Assembly: GCF_020882245.1 (NCBI RefSeq)
Contig: NW_026869996.1
Location: 9,412,969 to 9,476,968 of the forward strand
Source of the DNA: Rhopalosiphum padi
Taxonomy: Eukaryota > Arthropoda > Insecta > Hemiptera > Aphididae
DNA length: 64,000 nucleotides
Direction of reading: 5' to 3'
Position numbers and translations under genes: made by a program
The notes under the pieces: model-generated
Told to the model about the DNA's origin: nothing
What the model saw: only the letters and a program-made list of their open reading frames with translations
Databases searched by the model: none
In this document: positions 34,758 to 49,744 of the stretch, piece by piece
How the letters are laid out: the number at the start of each line of letters is the position of its first letter
How positions within the stretch are numbered: the first letter of the stretch is position 1

Positions 34758-34967
34758 TTAATATCTTTGTCTCAGAGAAAATATTCCTTGAAAACAAAAG
34801 CCGGAAAAAATACATCCCCAATAAATCTTGACAATATTAGTCGTAAATATAAAACATCCCCAAAAATGCTTGATTTCCTTGGTGTGAGACACTGAACTCC
34901 TTGAAATTATGGGTCTTTTATCTGTTAATTTTCTAAAATACTGATAAAATTGAAGTAAAATTCCCAA
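34758..34967. repeat. Sat2 marker segment, first of 14 copies
   Basis: A diverged two-monomer segment recognisable by TCTCAGAGAAAATATTCC, GGAAAAAATACATCCC and TCTGTTAATTTTCTAAAATAC. Copies begin near 34758, 36153, 38147, 39148, 45941, 51062, 53941, 56707, 57367, 58020, 59671, 60324, 62758 and 63420. They split into an older form (GGGTCTTTTATC; 34758, 36153, 39148) and a form with GGGTCTATTATC (the rest), and they become dense after 56700. Confidence 0.85.
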
Positions 34968-35019
34968 AAACTATTGAAAATCTAGATGTAGGACACATAA
35001 TTCCTTTAAACTAATAGCT

Positions 35020-36050
35020 GGAAATATTTACAACCCCAAAAATCCTTGGAAATCTTGATAAAACTTATCAAAGATTCCCATATGCGCTTGAATATCTTGG
35101 TGTAAGACACAAATTACTTGAAAAAAAAGTCGGAAATAATTACAACCCCAATAATCCTTGATAATTATGATCAAAAATATCAAAGATCCCCATATATACT
35201 GGAATATCTTGATGTAAAACACATAATTCCTTGAAAAAAATGGTCTAAAACAAAAAAATTACCTAAAATTCTTGAAATGTATCGTAAAAAATTCTCATAA
35301 ACAGCGGTATATATTGATGTTGGATACATTATTCCTTTAAACTAATAGTTGGAAATATTTACAACCCCAAAAATCCTTGGAAATCTTGATAAAACTTATC
35401 AAAGATTCCCATATGCGCTTGAATATCTTGGTGTAAGACACAAATTACTTGAAAAAAAAGTCGGAAATAATTACAACCCCAATAATCCTTGATAATTATG
35501 ATCAAAAATATCAAAGATCCCCATATATACTGGAATATCTTGATGTAAAACACATAATTCCTTGAAAAAAATGGTCTAAAACAAAAAAATTACCTAAAAT
35601 TCTTGAAATGTATCGTCAAAAATTCTCATAAACAGCGGTATATATTGATGTTGGATACATTATTCCTTTAAACTAATAGCTGGAAATATTTACAACCCCA
35701 AAAATCCTTGGAAATCTTGATAAAACTTATCAAAGATTCCCATATGCGCTTGAATATCTTGGTGTAAGACACAAATTACTTGAAAAAAAAGTCGGAAATA
35801 ATTACAACCCCAATAATCCTTGATAATTATGATCAAAAATATCAAAGATCCCCATATATACTGGAATATCTTGATGTAAAACACATAATTCCTTGAAAAA
35901 AATGGTCTAAAACAAAAAAATTACCTAAAATTCTTGAAATGTATCGTCAAAAATTCTCATAAACAGCGGTATATATTGATGTTGGATACATTATTCCTTT
36001 AAACTAATAGCTGGAAATATTTACAACCCCAAAAATCCTTGGAAATCTTG
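35020..36050. repeat. Sat2 331-bp trimer block (3 copies)
   Basis: Three consecutive 331-base units, each two ~113-base monomers plus a ~105-base monomer containing ATGGTCTAAAACAAAAAAATT and CAGCGGTATATATTG. The third is cut at about 36050, where GGAAATCTTG jumps into a different monomer (ATGTAGGACAC). Confidence 0.85.
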
Positions 36051-36414
36051 ATGTAGGACACATTATTCCTTGAAAATAATAGTTGGAAATAGTTACAACC
36101 CCAAGAATCCTTGGAAATCTTCATAAAACTATCAAAAATCACCATATACGGATTAATATCTTTGTCTCAGAGAAAATATTCCTTGAAAACAAAAGCCGGA
36201 AAAAATACATCCCCAATAAATCTTGACAATATTAGTCGTAAATATAAAACATCCCCAAAAATGCTTGATTTCCTTGGTGTGAGACACTGAACTCCTTGAA
36301 ATTATGGGTCTTTTATCTGTTAATTTTCTAAAATACTGATAAAATTGAAGTAAAATTCCCAAAAACTATTGAAAATCTAGATGTAGGACACATAATTCCT
36401 TTAAACTAATAGCT

Positions 36415-37310
36415 GGAAATATTTACAACCCCAAAAATCCTTGGAAATCTTGATAAAACTTATCAAAGATTCCCATATGCGCTTGAATATCTTGGTGTAA
36501 GACACAAATTACTTGAAAAAAAAGTCGGAAATAATTACAACCCCAATAATCCTTGATAATTATGATCAAAAATATCAAAGATCCCCATATATACTGGAAT
36601 ATCTTGATGTAAAACACATAATTCCTTGAAAAAAATGGTCTAAAACAAAAAAATTACCTAAAATTCTTGAAATGTATCGTCAAAAATTCTCATAAACAGC
36701 GGTATATATTGATGTTGGATACATTATTCCTTTAAACTAATACCTGGAAATATTTACAACCCCAAAAATCCTTGGAAATCTTGATAAAACTTATCAAAGA
36801 TTCCCATATGCGCTTGAATATCTTGGTGTAAGACACAAATTACTTGAAAAAAAAGTCGGAAATAATTACAACCCCAACAATCCTTGATAATTATGATCAA
36901 AAATATCAAAGATCCCCATATATACTGGAATATCTTGATGTAAAACACATAATTCCTTGAAAAAAATGGTCTAAAACAAAAAAATTACCTAAAATTCTTG
37001 AAATGTATCGTCAAAAATTCTCATAAACAGCGGTATATATTGATGTTGGATACATTATTCCTTTAAACTAATAGCTGGAAATATTTACAACCCCAAAAAT
37101 CCTTGGAAATCTTGATAAAACTTATCAAAGATTCCCATATGCGCTTGAATATCTTGGTGTAAGACACAAATTACTTGAAAAAAAAGTCGGAAATAATTAC
37201 AACCCCAAAAATCCTTGATAATTATGATCAAAAATATCAAAGATCCCCATATATACTGGAATATCTTGATGTTGGACACATAATTCCTTTAAACTAATAG
37301 CTGGAAATAT
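36415..37310. repeat. Sat2 331-bp trimer block (about 2.7 copies)
   Basis: Units begin near 36423, 36754 and 37085 with 331-base spacing, then the array switches to 226-base dimers containing GGTGTGAGAAACAAATT. Confidence 0.8.
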
Positions 37311-40300
37311 TTACAACCCCAAAAATCTTTGGAAATCTTGATAAAACTTATCAAAGATTCCCATATGCGCTTGAATATCTTGGTGTGAGAAACAAATTAC
37401 TTGAAAAAAAAGTCGGAAATATTTACAAACCCAATAATTCTTGATAATTATGAATAAAAATAACAAAGATCCCCATATATGCTGGAAAATCTAGATGTAG
37501 GACTCATAATTCCTTTAAACTAATAGCTGGAAATATTAACAACCCCAAAAATCCTTTAAATCTTGATAAAACTTATCAAAGATTTCCATATGCGCTTGAA
37601 TATCTTGGTGTAAGACACAAATTACTTGAAAAAAAAGTCGGAAATAATTACAACCCCAATAATCCTTGATAATTATGATCAAAAATATCAAAGATCCCCA
37701 TATATACTGGAATATCTTGATGTAAAACACATAATTCCTTAAAAAAAATGGTCTAAAACTATTTAATTACCTAAAATTCTTGAAATATATCGTCAAAGAT
37801 CCCCAAAAATGCTTGAATATCTTGATGTAAAACACATAATTCCTTGAAAAAAATGGTCTAAAACAAAAAAATTACCTAAAATTCTTGAAATGTATCGTCA
37901 AAAATTCTCATAAACAGCGGTATATATTGATGTTGGATACATTATTGCTTGAAAATAATAGCCGGAAATATTTACAACCCCAAGAATCCTTGAAATTCGT
38001 GATTAAAAATATTAAATATCCCAAAAAAACGCTTGAATATCTTGATGTAGGACACATTATTCCTTGAAAATATTAGTTGGAAATAGTTACAACCTCAAGA
38101 ATCCTTGGAAATCTTCATAAAACTATCAAAAATCACCATATACGGATTAATATCTTTGTCTCAGAGAAAATATTCCTTGAAAACAAAAGCCGGAAAAAAT
38201 ACATCCCCAATAAATCTTGACAATATTGGTCGTAAATATCAAACATCCCCAAAAATGCTTGATTTCCTTGGTGTGAGACACTAAACTCCTTGAAATTATG
38301 GGTCTATTATCTGTTAATTTTCTAAAATACTGATAAAATTGAAGTAAAATTCCCAAAAACTATTGAAAATCTAGATGTAGGACACATAATTCCTTTAAAC
38401 TAATAGCTGGAAATATTTACAACCCCAAAAATCCTTGGAAATCTTGATAAAACTTATCAAAGATTCCCATATGCGCTTGAATATCTTGGTGTAAGACACA
38501 AATTACTTGAAAAAAAAGTCGGAAATAATTACAACCCCAATAATCCTTGATAATTATGATCAAAAATATCAAAGATCCCCATATATACTGGAATATCTTG
38601 ATGTTGGACACATAATTCCTTTAAACTAATAGCTGGAAATATTTACAACCCCAAAAATCTTTGGAAATCTTGATAAAACTTATCAATGATTCCCATATGC
38701 GCTTGAATATCTTGGTGTAAGACACAAATTACTTGAAAAAAAAGTCGGAAATAATTACAACCCCAATAATCCTTGATAATTATGATCAAAAATATCAAAG
38801 ATCCCCTTATATACTGGAATATCTTGATGTAAAACACATAATTCCTTGAAAAAAATGGTCTAAAACAAAAAAATTACCTAAAATTCTTGAAATGTATCGT
38901 CAAAAATTCTAATAAACAGCGGTATATATTCATGTTGGATACATTATTCCTTGAAAATAATAGCCGGAAATATTTACAACCCCAAAGATCCTTGAAATTC
39001 GTGATTAAAAATATTAAATATCCCAAAAAACGCTTGAATATCTTGATGTAGGACACATTATTCCTTGAAAATAATAGTTGGAAATAGTTACAACCCCAAG
39101 AATCCTTGGAAATCTTCATAAAACTATCAAAAATCACCATATACGGATTAATATCTTTGTCTCAGAGAAAATATTCCTTGAAAACAAAAGCCGGAAAAAA
39201 TACATCCCCAATAAATCTTGACAATATTAGTCGTAAATATAAAACATCCCCAAAAATGCTTGATTTCCTTGGTGTGAGACACTGAACTCCTTGAAATTAT
39301 GGGTCTTTTATCTGTTAATTTTCTAAAATACTGATAAAATTGAAGTAAAATTCCCAAAAACTATTGAAAATCTAGATGTAGGACACATAATTCCTTTAAA
39401 CTAATAGCTGGAAATATTTACAACCCCAAAAATCCTTGGAAATCTTGATAAAACTTATCAAAGATTCCCATATGCGCTTGAATATCTTGGTGTAAGACAC
39501 AAATTACTTGAAAAAAAAGTCGGAAATAATTACAACCCCAATAATCCTTGATAATTATGATCAAAAATATCAAAGATCCCCATATATACTGGAATATCTT
39601 GATGTAAAACACATAATTCCTTGAAAAAAATGGTCTAAAACAAAAAAATTACCTAAAATTCTTGAAATGTATCGTCAAAAATTCTCATAAACAGCGGTAT
39701 ATATTGATGTTGGATACATTATTCCTTTAAACTAATAGCTGGAAATATTTACAACCCCAAAAATCCTTGGAAATCTTGATAAAACTTATCAAAGATTCCC
39801 ATATGCGCTTGAATATCTTGGTGTAAGACACAAATTACTTGAAAAAAAAGTCGGAAATAATTACAACCCCAAAAATCCTTGATAATTATGATCAAAAATA
39901 TCAAAGATCCCCATATATACTGGAATATCTTGATGTTGGACACATAATTCCTTTAAACTAATAGCTGGAAATATTTACAACCCCAAAAATCTTTGGAAAT
40001 CTTGATAAAACTTATCAAAGATTCCCATATGCGCTTGAATATCTTGGTGTGAGAAACAAATTACTTGAAAAAAAAGTCGGAAATATTTACAAACCCAATA
40101 ATTCTTGATAATTATGAATAAAAATAACAAAGATCCCCATATATGCTGGAAAATCTAGATGTAGGACTCATAATTCCTTTAAACTAATAGCCGGAAATAT
40201 TTACAACCCCAAGGATCCTTGGAAATCTTGATAAAACTTATCAAAGATTCCCATATGCGCTTGAATATCTTGGTGTAAGACACAAATTACTTGAAAAAAA

Positions 40301-40699
40301 AGTCGGAAATAATTACAACCCCAATAATCCTTGATAATTATGATCTAAAATATCAAAGATCCCCATATATACTGGAATATCTTGATGTAAAACACATAAT
40401 TCCTTAAAAAAAATGGTCTAAAACTATTTAATTACCTAAAATTCTTGAAATATATCGTCAAAGATACCCAAAAATGCTTGAATATCTTGATGTAGGACAC
40501 ATTATTCCTTGAAAATAATAGTTGGAAATATTTACAACCCCAAGAATCCTTGGAAATGTTCATAAAAATATCAAAAATTACCATATGCGCTTGAATATCT
40601 TGGTGTAAGACACAAATTACTTGAAAAAAAAGTCGGAAATAATTACAACCCCAATAATCCTTGATAATTATGATCAAAAATATCAAAGATCCCCATATA

Positions 40700-42700
40700 T
40701 ACTGGAATATCTTGATGTAAAACACATAATTCCTTGAAAAAAATGGTCTAAAACAAAAAAATTACCTAAAATTCTTGAAATGTATCGTCAAAAATTCTCA
40801 TAAACAGCGGTATATATTGATGTTGGATACATTATTCCTTTAAACTAATAGCTGGAAATATTTACAACCCCAAAAATCCTTGGAAATCTTGATAAAACTT
40901 ATCAAAGATTCCCATATGCGCTTGAATATCTTGGTGTAAGACACAAATTACTTGAAAAAAAAGTCGGAAATAATTACAACCCCAAAAATCCTTGATAATT
41001 ATGATCAAAAATATCAAAGATCCCCATATATACTGGAATATCTTGATGTTGGACACATAATTCCTTTAAACTAATAGCTGGAAATATTTACAACCCCAAA
41101 AATCTTTGGAAATCTTGATAAAACTTATCAAAGATTCCCATATGCGCTTGAATATCTTGGTGTGAGAAACAAATTACTTGAAAAAAAAGTCGGAAATATT
41201 TACAAACCCAATAATTCTTGATAATTATGAATAAAAATAACAAAGATCCCCATATATGCTGGAAAATCTAGATGTAGGACTCATAATTCCTTTAAACTAA
41301 TAGCCGGAAATATTTACAACCCCAAGGATCCTTGGAAATCTTGATAAAACTTATCAAAGATTCCCATATGCGCTTGAATATCTTGGTGTAAGACACAAAT
41401 TACTTGAAAAAAAAGTCGGAAATAATTACAACCCCAATAATCCTTGATAATTATGATCTAAAATATCAAAGATCCCCATATATACTGGAATATCTTGATG
41501 TAAAACACATAATTCCTTAAAAAAAATGGTCTAAAACTATTTAATTACCTAAAATTCTTGAAATATATCGTCAAAGATACCCAAAAATGCTTGAATATCT
41601 TGATGTAGGACACATTATTCCTTGAAAATAATAGTTGGAAATATTTACAACCCCAAGAATCCTTGGAAATGTTCATAAAAATATCAAAAATTACCATATG
41701 CGCTTGAATATCTTGGTGTAAGACACAAATTACTTGAAAAAAAAGTCGGAAATAATTACAACCCCAATAATCCTTGATAATTATGATCAAAAATATCAAA
41801 GATCCCCATATATACTGGAATATCTTGATGTTGGACACATAATTCCTTTAAACTAATAGCTGGAAATATTTACAACCCCAAAAATCTTTGGAAATCTTGA
41901 TAAAACTTATCAAAGATTCCCATATGCGCTTGAATATCTTGGTGTAAGACACAAATTACTTGAAAAAAAAGTCGGAAATAATTACAACCCCAATAATCCT
42001 TGATAATTATGATCAAAAATATCAAAGATCCCCATATATACTGGAATATCTTGATGTTGGACACATAATTCCTTTAAACTAATAGCTGGAAATATTTACA
42101 ACCCCAAAAATCTTTGGAAATCTTGATAAAACTTATCAAAGATTCCCATATGCGCTTGAATATCTTGGTGTGAGAAACAATTTACTTGAAAAAAAAGTCG
42201 GAAATATTTACAAACCCAATAATTCTTGATAATTATGAATAAAAATAACAAAGATCCCCATATATGCTGGAAAATCTAGATGTAGGACACATAATTCCTT
42301 TAAACTAATAGCTGGAAATATTAACAACCCCAAAAATCCTTTAAATCTTGATAAAACTTATCAAAGGTTTCCATATGCGCTTGAATATCTTGGTGTAAGA
42401 CACAAATTACTTGAAAAAAAAGTCGGAAATAATTACAACCCCAATAATCCTTGATAATTATGATCAAAAATATCAAAGATCCCCATATATACTGGAATAT
42501 TTTGATGTAAAACACATAATTCCTTAAAAAAAATGTTCTAAAACTATTTAATTACCTAAAATTCTTGAAATATATCGTCAAAGATCCCCAAAAATGCTTG
42601 AATATCTTGATGTAGGACACATAATTCCTTTAAACTAATAGCTGGAAATATTTACAACCCCAAAAATCCTTGGAAATCTTGATAAAACTTATCAAAGATT
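40700..42700. repeat. Sat2 segment duplicated at +2783 bp, first copy
   Basis: The monomer order and variants here recur 2783 bases to the right (40862/43645, 41545/44328, 41870/44653, 42321/45104), including the rare AAAGGTTTCC and AATATTTTGATG variants. The boundaries are approximate. A shorter 1113-base repeat (39749/40862, 40432/41545) overlaps it. Confidence 0.75.
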
Positions 42701-43482
42701 CCCATATGCGCTTGAATATCTTGGTGTGAGAAACAAATTACTTGAAAAAAAAGTCGGAAATATTTACAAACCCAATAATTCTTGATAATTATGAATAAAA
42801 ATAACAAAGATCCCCATATATGCTGGAAAATCTAGATGTAGGACTCATAATTCCTTTAAACTAATAGCCGGAAATATTTACAACCCCAAGGATCCTTGGA
42901 AATCTTGATAAAACTTATCAAAGATTCCCATATGCGCTTGAATATCTTGGTGTAAGACACAAATTACTTGAAAAAAAAGTCGGAAATAATTACAACCCCA
43001 ATAATCCTTGATAATTATGATCTAAAATATCAAAGATCCCCATATATACTGGAATATCTTGATGTAAAACACATAATTCCTTAAAAAAAATGGTCTAAAA
43101 CTATTTAATTACCTAAAATTCTTGAAATATATCGTCAAAGATACCCAAAAATGCTTGAATATCTTGATGTAAAACACATAATTCCTTGAAAAAAATGGTC
43201 TAAAACAAAAAAATTACCTAAAATTCTTGAAATGTATCGTCAAAAATTCTCATAAACAGCGGTATATATTGATGTTGGATACATTATTCCTTTAAACTAA
43301 TACCTGGAAATATTTACAACCCCAAAAATCCTTGGAAATCTTGATAAAACTTATCAAAGATTCCCATATGCGCTTGAATATCTTGGTGTAAGACACAAAT
43401 TACTTGAAAAAAAAGTCGGAAATAATTACAACCCCAACAATCCTTGATAATTATGATCAAAAATATCAAAGATCCCCATATA

Positions 43483-45483
43483 TACTGGAATATCTTGATG
43501 TAAAACACATAATTCCTTGAAAAAAATGGTCTAAAACAAAAAAATTACCTAAAATTCTTGAAATGTATCGTCAAAAATTCTCATAAACAGCGGTATATAT
43601 TGATGTTGGATACATTATTCCTTTAAACTAATAGCTGGAAATATTTACAACCCCAAAAATCCTTGGAAATCTTGATAAAACTTATCAAAGATTCCCATAT
43701 GCGCTTGAATATCTTGGTGTAAGACACAAATTACTTGAAAAAAAAGTCGGAAATAATTACAACCCCAAAAATCCTTGATAATTATGATCAAAAATATCAA
43801 AGATCCCCATATATACTGGAATATCTTGATGTTGGACACATAATTCCTTTAAACTAATAGCTGGAAATATTTACAACCCCAAAAATCTTTGGAAATCTTG
43901 ATAAAACTTATCAAAGATTCCCATATGCGCTTGAATATCTTGGTGTGAGAAACAAATTACTTGAAAAAAAAGTCGGAAATATTTACAAACCCAATAATTC
44001 TTGATAATTATGAATAAAAATAACAAAGATCCCCATATATGCTGGAAAATCTAGATGTAGGACTCATAATTCCTTTAAACTAATAGCCGGAAATATTTAC
44101 AACCCCAAGGATCCTTGGAAATCTTGATAAAACTTATCAAAGATTCCCATATGCGCTTGAATATCTTGGTGTAAGACACAAATTACTTGAAAAAAAAGTC
44201 GGAAATAATTACAACCCCAATAATCCTTGATAATTATGATCTAAAATATCAAAGATCCCCATATATACTGGAATATCTTGATGTAAAACACATAATTCCT
44301 TAAAAAAAATGGTCTAAAACTATTTAATTACCTAAAATTCTTGAAATATATCGTCAAAGATACCCAAAAATGCTTGAATATCTTGATGTAGGACACATTA
44401 TTCCTTGAAAATAATAGTTGGAAATATTTACAACCCCAAGAATCCTTGGAAATGTTCATAAAAATATCAAAAATTACCATATGCGCTTGAATATCTTGGT
44501 GTAAGACACAAATTACTTGAAAAAAAAGTCGGAAATAATTACAACCCCAATAATCCTTGATAATTATGATCAAAAATATCAAAGATCCCCATATATACTG
44601 GAATATCTTGATGTTGGACACATAATTCCTTTAAACTAATAGCTGGAAATATTTACAACCCCAAAAATCTTTGGAAATCTTGATAAAACTTATCAAAGAT
44701 TCCCATATGCGCTTGAATATCTTGGTGTAAGACACAAATTACTTGAAAAAAAAGTCGGAAATAATTACAACCCCAATAATCCTTGATAATTATGATCAAA
44801 AATATCAAAGATCCCCATATATACTGGAATATCTTGATGTTGGACACATAATTCCTTTAAACTAATAGCTGGAAATATTTACAACCCCAAAAATCTTTGG
44901 AAATCTTGATAAAACTTATCAAAGATTCCCATATGCGCTTGAATATCTTGGTGTGAGAAACAAATTACTTGAAAAAAAAGTCGGAAATATTTACAAACCC
45001 AATAATTCTTGATAATTATGAATAAAAATAACAAAGATCCCCATATATGCTGGAAAATCTAGATGTAGGACACATAATTCCTTTAAACTAATAGCTGGAA
45101 ATATTAACAACCCCAAAAATCCTTTAAATCTTGATAAAACTTATCAAAGGTTTCCATATGCGCTTGAATATCTTGGTGTAAGACACAAATTACTTGAAAA
45201 AAAAGTCGGAAATAATTACAACCCCAATAATCCTTGATAATTATGATCAAAAATATCAAAGATCCCCATATATACTGGAATATTTTGATGTAAAACACAT
45301 AATTCCTTAAAAAAAATGTTCTAAAACTATTTAATTACCTAAAATTCTTGAAATATATCGTCAAAGATCCCCAAAAATGCTTGAATATCTTGATGTAGGA
45401 CACATAATTCCTTTAAACTAATAGCTGGAAATATTTACAACCCCAAAAATCCTTGGAAATCTTGATAAAACTTATCAAAGATT
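43483..45483. repeat. Sat2 segment duplicated at +2783 bp, second copy
   Basis: Counterpart of the 40700-42700 segment. The match ends near 45500, where GGTGTAAGACAC replaces GGTGTGAGAAAC. Confidence 0.75.
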
Positions 45484-48400
45484 CCCATATGCGCTTGAAT
45501 ATCTTGGTGTAAGACACAAATTACTTGAAAAAAAAGTCGGAAATAATTACAACCCCAAAAATCCTTGATAATTATGATCAAAAATATCAAAGATCCCCAT
45601 ATATACTGGAATATCTTGATGTAAAACACATAATTCCTTGAAAAAAATGGTCTAAAACAAAAAAATTACCTAAAATTCTTGAAATGTATCGTCAAAAATT
45701 CTCATAAACAGCGGTATATATTGATGTTGGATACATTATTGCTTGAAAATAATAGCCGGAAATATTTACAACCCCAAGAATCCTTGAAATTCGTGATTAA
45801 AAATATTAAATATCCCAAAAAAACGCTTGAATATCTTGATGTAGGACACAGTATTCCTTGAAAATAATAGTTGGAAATAGTTACAACCCCAAGAATCCTT
45901 GGAAATCTTCATAAAACTATCAAAAATCACCATATACGGATTAATATCTTTGTCTCAGAGAAAATATTCCTTGAAAACAAAAGCCGGAAAAAATACATCC
46001 CCAATAAATCTTGACAATATTGGTCGTAAATATCAAACATCCCCAAAAATGCTTGATTTCCTTGGTGTGAGACACTAAACTCCTTGAAATTATGGGTCTA
46101 TTATCTGTTAATTTTCTAAAATACTGATAAAATTGAAGTAAAATTCCCAAAAACTATTGAAAATCTAGATGTAGGACACATAATTCCTTTAAACTAATAG
46201 CTGGAAATATTTACAACCCCAAAAATCCTTGGAAATCTTGATAAAACTTATCAAAGATTCCCATATGCGCTTGAATATCTTGGTGTAAGACACAAATTAC
46301 TTGAAAAAAAAGTCGGAAATAATTACAACCCCAATAATCCTTGATAATTATGATCAAAAATATCAAAGATCCCCATATATACTGGAATATCTTGATGTAA
46401 AACACATAATTCCTTGAAAAAAATGGTCTAAAACAAAAAAATTACCTAAAATTCTTGAAATGTATCGTCAAAAATTCTCATAAACAGCGGTATATATTGA
46501 TGTTGGATACATTATTCCTTTAAACTAATAGTTGGAAATATTTACAACCCCAAAAATCCTTGGAAATCTTGATAAAACTTATCAAAGATTCCCATATGCG
46601 CTTGAATATCTTGGTGTAAGACACAAATTACTTGAAAAAAAAGTCGGAAATAATTACAACCCCAATAATCCTTGATAATTATGATCAAAAATATCAAAGA
46701 TCCCCATATATACTGGAATATCTTGATGTAAAACACATAATTCCTTGAAAAAAATGGTCTAAAACAAAAAAATTACCTAAAATTCTTGAAATGTATCGTC
46801 AAAAATTCTCATAAACAGCGGTATATATTGATGTTGGATACATTATTCCTTTAAACTAATAGCTGGAAATATTTACAACCCCAAAAATCCTTGATAATTA
46901 TGATCAAAAATATCAAAGATCCCTATATATACTGGAATATCTTGATGTTGGACACATAATTCCTTTAAACTAATAGCTGGAAATATTTACAACCCCAAAA
47001 ATCTTTGGAAATCTTGATAAAACTTATCAAAGATTCCCATATGCGCTTGAATATCTTGGTGTAAGACACAAATTACTTGAAAAAAAAGTCGGAAATATTT
47101 ACAAACCCAATAATTCTTGATAATTATGAATAAAAATAACAAAGATCCCCATATATGCTGGAAAATCTAGATGTAGGACTCATAATTCCTTTAAACTAAT
47201 AGCTGGAAATATTAACAACCCCAAAAATCCTTTAAATCTTGATAAAACTTATCAAAGATTTCCATATGCGCTTGAATATCTTGGTGTAAGACACAAATTA
47301 CTTGAAAAAAAAAGTCGGAAATAATTACAACCCCAATAATCCTTGATAATTATGATCTAAAATATCAAAGATCCCCATATATACTGGAATATCTTGATGT
47401 AAAACACATAATTCCTTAAAAAAAATGGTCTAAAACTATTTAATTACCTAAAATTCTTGAAATATATCGTCAAAGATACCCAAAAATGCTTGAATATCTT
47501 GATGTAGGACACATTATTCCTTGAAAATAATAGTTGGAAATATTTACAACCCCAAGAATCCTTGGAAATGTTCATAAAAATATCAAAAATTACCATATGC
47601 GCTTGAATATCTTGGTGTAAGACACAAATTACTTGAAAAAAAAGTCGGAAATATTTACAAACCCAATAATTCTTGATAATTATGAATAAAAATAACAAAG
47701 ATCCCCATATATGCTGGAAAATCTAGATGTAGGACACATAATTCCTTTAAACTAATAGCTGGAAATATTAACAACCCCAAAAATCCTTTAAATCTTGATA
47801 AAACTTATCAAAGGTTTCCATATGCGCTTGAATATCTTGGTGTAAGACACAAATTACTTGAAAAAAAAGTCGGAAATAATTACAACCCCAATAATCCTTG
47901 ATAATTATGATCAAAAATATCAAAGATCCCCATATATGCTGGAAAATCTAGATGTAGGACACATAATTCCTTTAAACTAATAGCTGGAAATATTAACAAC
48001 CCCAAAAATCCTTTAAATCTTGATAAAACTTATCAAAGATTTCCATATGCGCTTGAATATCTTGGTGTAAGACACAAATTACTTGAAAAAAAAGTCGGAA
48101 ATAATTACAACCCCAATAATCCTTGATAATTATGATCAAAAATATCAAAGATCCCCATATATACTGGAATATCTTGATGTAAAACACATAATTCCTTAAA
48201 AAAAATGTTCTAAAACTATTTAATTACCTAAAATTCTTGAAATATATCGTCAAAGATCCCCAAAAATGCTTGAATATCTTGATGTAGGACACATAATTCC
48301 TTTAAACTAATAGCTGGAAATATTTACAACCCCAAAAATCCTTGGAAATCTTGATAAAACTTATCAAAGATTCCCATATGCGCTTGAATATCTTGGTGTA

Positions 48401-49744
48401 AGACACAAATTACTTGAAAAAAAAGTCGGAAATAATTACAACCCCAAAAATCCTTGATAATTATGATCAAAAATATCAAAGATCCCCATATATACTGGAA
48501 TATCTTGATGTTGGACACATAATTCCTTTAAACTAATAGCTGGAAATATTTACAACCCCAAAAATCTTTGGAAATCTTGATAAAACTTATCAAAGATTCC
48601 CATATGCGCTTGAATATCTTGGTGTAAGACACAAATTACTTGAAAAAAAAGTCGGAAATAATTACAACCCCAATAATCCTTGATAATTATGATCAAAAAT
48701 ATCAAAGATCCCCATATATACTGGAATATCTTGATGTTGGACACATAATTCCTTTAAACTAATAGCTGGAAATATTAACAACCCCAAAAATCCTTTAAAT
48801 CTTGATAAAACTTATCAAAGATTCCCATATGCGCTTGAATATCTTGGTGTGAGAAACAAATTACTTGAAAAAAAAGTCGGAAATATTTACAAACCCAATA
48901 ATTCTTGATAATTATGAATAAAAATAACAAAGATCCCCATATATGCTGGAAAATCTAGATGTAGGACACATAATTCCTTTAAACTAATAGCTGGAAATAT
49001 TAACAACCCCAAAAATCCTTTAAATCTTGATAAAACTTATCAAAGATTTCCATATGCGCTTGAATATCTTGGTGTAAGACACAAATTACTTGAAAAAAAA
49101 GTCGGAAATAATTACAACCCCAATAATCCTTGATAATTATGATCAAAAATATCAAAGATCCCCATATATACTGGAATATCTTGATGTAAAACACATAATT
49201 CCTTAAAAAAAATGGTCTAAAACTATTTAATTACCTAAAATTCTTGAAATATATCGTCAAAGATCCCCAAAAATGCTTGAATATCTTGATGTAGGACACA
49301 TTATTCCTTGAAAATAATAGTTGAAAATATTTACAACCCCAAGAATCCTTGGAAATGTTCATAAAAATATCAAAAATTACCATATGCGCTTGAATATCTT
49401 GGTGTAAGACACAAATTACTTGAAAAAAAAAATCGGAAATAATTACAACCCCAAAAATCCTTGATAATTATGATCAAAAATATCAAAGATCCCCATATAT
49501 ACTGGAATATCTTGATGTAAAACACATAATTCCTTGAAAAAAATGGTCTAAAACAAAAAAATTACCTAAAATTCTTGAAATGTATCGTCAAAAATTCTCA
49601 TAAACAGCGGTATATATTGATGTTGGATACATTATTCCTTTAAACTAATAGCTGGAAATATTTACAACCCCAAAAATCCTTGATAATTATGATCAAAAAT
49701 ATCAAAGATCCCCATATATACTGGAATATCTTGATGTTGGACAC

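Noticed and set aside
37885..38067. 60-codon plus-strand frames in Sat2 (also at 45679 and 52673)
   Set aside because: They recur only because the underlying repeat recurs, at +7794 for the first pair.
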